Shown in pieces: positions 6,514 to 7,715 of a stretch of DNA of 7,715 nucleotides. The DNA comes from an uncultured Odoribacter sp. (GTDB taxonomy: Bacteria > Bacteroidota > Bacteroidia > Bacteroidales > Marinifilaceae). The notes beneath the pieces were generated by a model. That model was not told the DNA's origin. It searched no databases and saw nothing but the letters and a program-made list of their open reading frames with translations. Numbering within the stretch: position 1 is the first letter of the stretch; every line of letters begins with the position of its first letter. The stretch spans positions 1-7,715 of the forward strand of contig CAJKZL010000132.1 of assembly GCA_905204385.1 (NCBI GenBank), given 5' to 3'. The position numbers were made by a program, and so were the translations under genes.

Positions 6514-7263
6514 ATGGACCGAAAGAGTTTTAAAATAGAGATATGTGCCAATTCTGCCGAGAGTGTAAAGGCGGCGATAGCTGCAGGAGCAGATCGCATA
6601 GAACTTTGTGCCGGCATGCCCGAAGGGGGAACGACTCCTTCCTATGGAGAGATGTCTGTAGTCCGGGAATTGTTGCCTACGGGTATGCATGTCATCATCC
6701 GTCCGCGGGGAGGGGATTTTTTATATAGCGAGGAAGAATGTGAAGTCATGTTCAGGGATATCGAAATGGCACATAAGATCGGGGTGGATGGCATTGTGAT
6801 AGGGTGTTTGACGGCAGATGGCAGCATCGACGAGGATAAAATGCGGGGGCTGATGGCTGCTGCCGGGAAGATGTCGGTTACTTTTCACCGGGCATTCGAC
6901 ATGTGCAGCGATCCGTTTGCAGCGATGGAAAAGATTGAAGAGTTGGGTTGTGACCGTATACTGACTTCCGGACAAAAAAGTACGGCCGAAGAGGGGATTC
7001 CCTTGTTGAAAGAATTGGCAGCCCGTTCCAGGAGAGTGCTTATTATGCCGGGATGCGGGATAAATGCCGGTAATATCCGTAAAATTGCCGGGCAGACCGG
7101 AGCCCGGGAATTTCATCTCTCTGCACGGATTCAGGTAGAGGGCAAGATGGTATACCGGAATCCCCTGGTATCTATGGGGGGAACGGTACAAATTGCCGAA
7201 TACGGCCGGGAAATGACGAGTACGGAAAAAGTGAAGGAGGCTATCCGGGCTCTGGAGAAATAA
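6514..7263 (+). CDS. cutC: Copper homeostasis protein CutC
   Basis: A 249-residue cytoplasmic TIM-barrel protein of the CutC family, full length. Motifs in order: FKIEICANSAES (6-17), AGADRIELCAGMPEGGTTPS (24-43), HVIIRPRGGDFLYSEEE (59-75), GVDGIVIGCLTADGSID (90-106), VTFHRAFDM (122-130), CDRILTSGQ (146-154), VLIMPGCGIN (175-184) and REFHLSAR (198-205). The family was linked to copper tolerance in Escherichia coli, but later work disputed a direct role, so the biochemical function is uncertain. There is no signal peptide. The ATG at 6514 gives the conserved N terminus. AGGAAG at 6508-6513 directly abuts it, too close for a standard ribosome-binding site. The 69-base palindrome ends 14 bases before the start and could affect expression. 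It is the last gene of the plus-strand run. The CDF remnant at the left edge is another metal gene, but it is separated by other units and I see no functional link. Confidence 0.93.
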   Translation: MDRKSFKIEICANSAESVKAAIAAGADRIELCAGMPEGGTTPSYGEMSVVRELLPTGMHVIIRPRGGDFLYSEEECEVMFRDIEMAHKIGVDGIVIGCLTADGSIDEDKMRGLMAAAGKMSVTFHRAFDMCSDPFAAMEKIEELGCDRILTSGQKSTAEEGIPLLKELAARSRRVLIMPGCGINAGNIRKIAGQTGAREFHLSARIQVEGKMVYRNPLVSMGGTVQIAEYGREMTSTEKVKEAIRALEK

Positions 7264-7394
7264 ATCGGGGTTTCTCAGGAGAAAATTGTAAATCTGCTGG
7301 GGAAGTGAACGATAAAGGATTTTATTCAGCAGGAAGTTTAACCGAAAGCTAATCGAAAATGAAGCTATAAAATACTGGAAAATAGCTATTAGAG
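7264..7394 (+). other. Non-coding stretch between cutC and its terminator
   Basis: About 130 bases with no credible gene. Only very short frames exist, such as a 15-codon GTG frame starting near 7304. A perfect 10-base palindrome AATAGCTATT lies at 7381-7390, just before the terminator stem. The stretch most likely forms the 3' untranslated region of the cutC transcript; a small RNA ending at the terminator is possible but has no clear promoter of its own. Confidence 0.5.
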
Positions 7395-7429
7395 AAAGTC
7401 CGCCGACCATATTCCGGCGGACTTTTTTT
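7395..7429 (+). terminator. Intrinsic terminator closing the cutC transcript
   Basis: A perfect 11-bp GC-rich stem, AAAGTCCGCCG (7395-7405) with CGGCGGACTTT (7415-7425), encloses a 9-base loop. An uninterrupted T-run covers 7423-7429. This is the strongest terminator in the window and marks the end of the plus-strand run. Confidence 0.92.
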
Positions 7430-7516
7430 GTTCTGCTTAATGCTTTATTATTATCCTGATAATTGCCGAAAATGCATTATTTATTTTTTTTCTAAGTTTC
7501 TGGACTTTTCAACTGT

Positions 7517-7546
7517 TTTGAAATTGTAGTATATTTTATAACTTTG
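7517..7546 (+). promoter_or_regulatory. Bacteroidota-type promoter facing the right edge
   Basis: The -7 box TAACTTTG (7539-7546) matches TAnnTTTG, with TTTG at 7517-7520 and an 18-base spacer, one base shorter than usual. The surrounding 7440-7600 is very AT-rich. Transcription would start near 7553 and run off the window, so the controlled gene is mostly or wholly outside. Confidence 0.55.
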
Positions 7547-7615
7547 TCAAAAAGAGGTTGTGCTAGATTAATATAAATTAAAATCTGTATTTGATTCGGG
7601 AAATATTGGTCCTAT

Positions 7616-7715
7616 ATGGTTATCTTATTTAATTATTTGCAGGCGAAATGGGATATCTGGGACTTCCTGAATAGAAATAGCAGTGGTATGTTGCTTGATT
7701 ATGAGAATAGAGAAA
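7616..7715 (+). CDS. Possible start of a gene running off the right edge (unrecognised)
   Basis: Downstream of the promoter-like site, an ATG at 7616 opens a frame of 33 codons that stays open to the window end (starting MVILFNYLQAKWDIWDFLNR). I recognise no family. An alternative start is ATG at 7701 in another frame (MRIEK), also open to the edge. Neither has a clear ribosome-binding site, and the stretch might instead be a long untranslated leader. Very tentative. Confidence 0.2.
   Translation, partial: MVILFNYLQAKWDIWDFLNRNSSGMLLDYENRE

Noticed and set aside
7292..7335. CTGCTG...CAGCAG inverted repeat after cutC as a possible terminator or regulatory hairpin
   Set aside because: Only about six pairs with a loop near 30 bases and no T-run; the strong terminator at 7395-7429 is the better candidate.
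6721..7410. Long minus-strand open frame (229 codons) opposite cutC
   Set aside because: It lies antisense to a clear, full-length CutC gene, starts inside the terminator loop, and its translation shows no recognisable domain.

Overview
The window looks like chromosomal DNA from a Bacteroidales bacterium (phylum Bacteroidota). The evidence is threefold. Several promoter-like sites fit the Bacteroidota pattern TTTG-N18/19-TAnnTTTG, at 450-480, 7517-7546 and, more weakly, 3792-3799. Shine-Dalgarno sequences are weak or poorly placed. The proteins closely resemble family members known from gut Bacteroidales: a 73-residue DUF2795 protein, an AddB-like PD-(D/E)XK nuclease, a 190-residue nitroreductase, a secreted GH29 fucosidase and CutC. 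Genus cannot be settled from this sequence alone.

Layout. Positions 1-339 hold the remains of a cation diffusion facilitator (CDF) metal transporter. Its C-terminal cytoplasmic domain is intact, but the membrane part upstream is frameshifted and internally deleted. Positions 450-823 form a compact single-gene unit: promoter, DUF2795 gene and strong hairpin terminator. On the minus strand, 920-3727 encodes a 935-residue AddB-like nuclease with an iron-sulfur staple. It points towards the DUF2795 unit and has no AddA-type helicase beside it. A divergent intergenic region of about 100-150 bases separates it from a plus-strand run of four genes: nitroreductase (3885-4457), a fumarylacetoacetate-hydrolase-fold protein that seems to have lost its metal ligands (4522-5091), a secreted alpha-L-fucosidase (5116-6420), and cutC (6514-7263). 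A 69-base nearly perfect palindrome lies between the fucosidase and cutC. About 130 bases after cutC a strong terminator (7395-7429) ends the run. Another promoter-like site follows, leading off the right edge.

How the genes may work together. The four plus-strand genes could be one transcript: the first gap is 64 bases with no clear promoter, the second is 24 bases, and the third holds only the palindrome. They do not form a recognisable pathway. They combine a flavin oxidoreductase, a probable pseudoenzyme, a periplasmic or surface glycosidase and a copper-homeostasis or TIM-barrel protein. No SusC/SusD pair or sulfatase accompanies the fucosidase, so this is not a classical polysaccharide utilisation locus within the window. 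The most unusual items are the FAH-fold protein without its active-site residues, the long palindrome just before the cutC start, and the AddB-type nuclease without its usual partner. I see no mobile element, CRISPR array, tRNA or rRNA.
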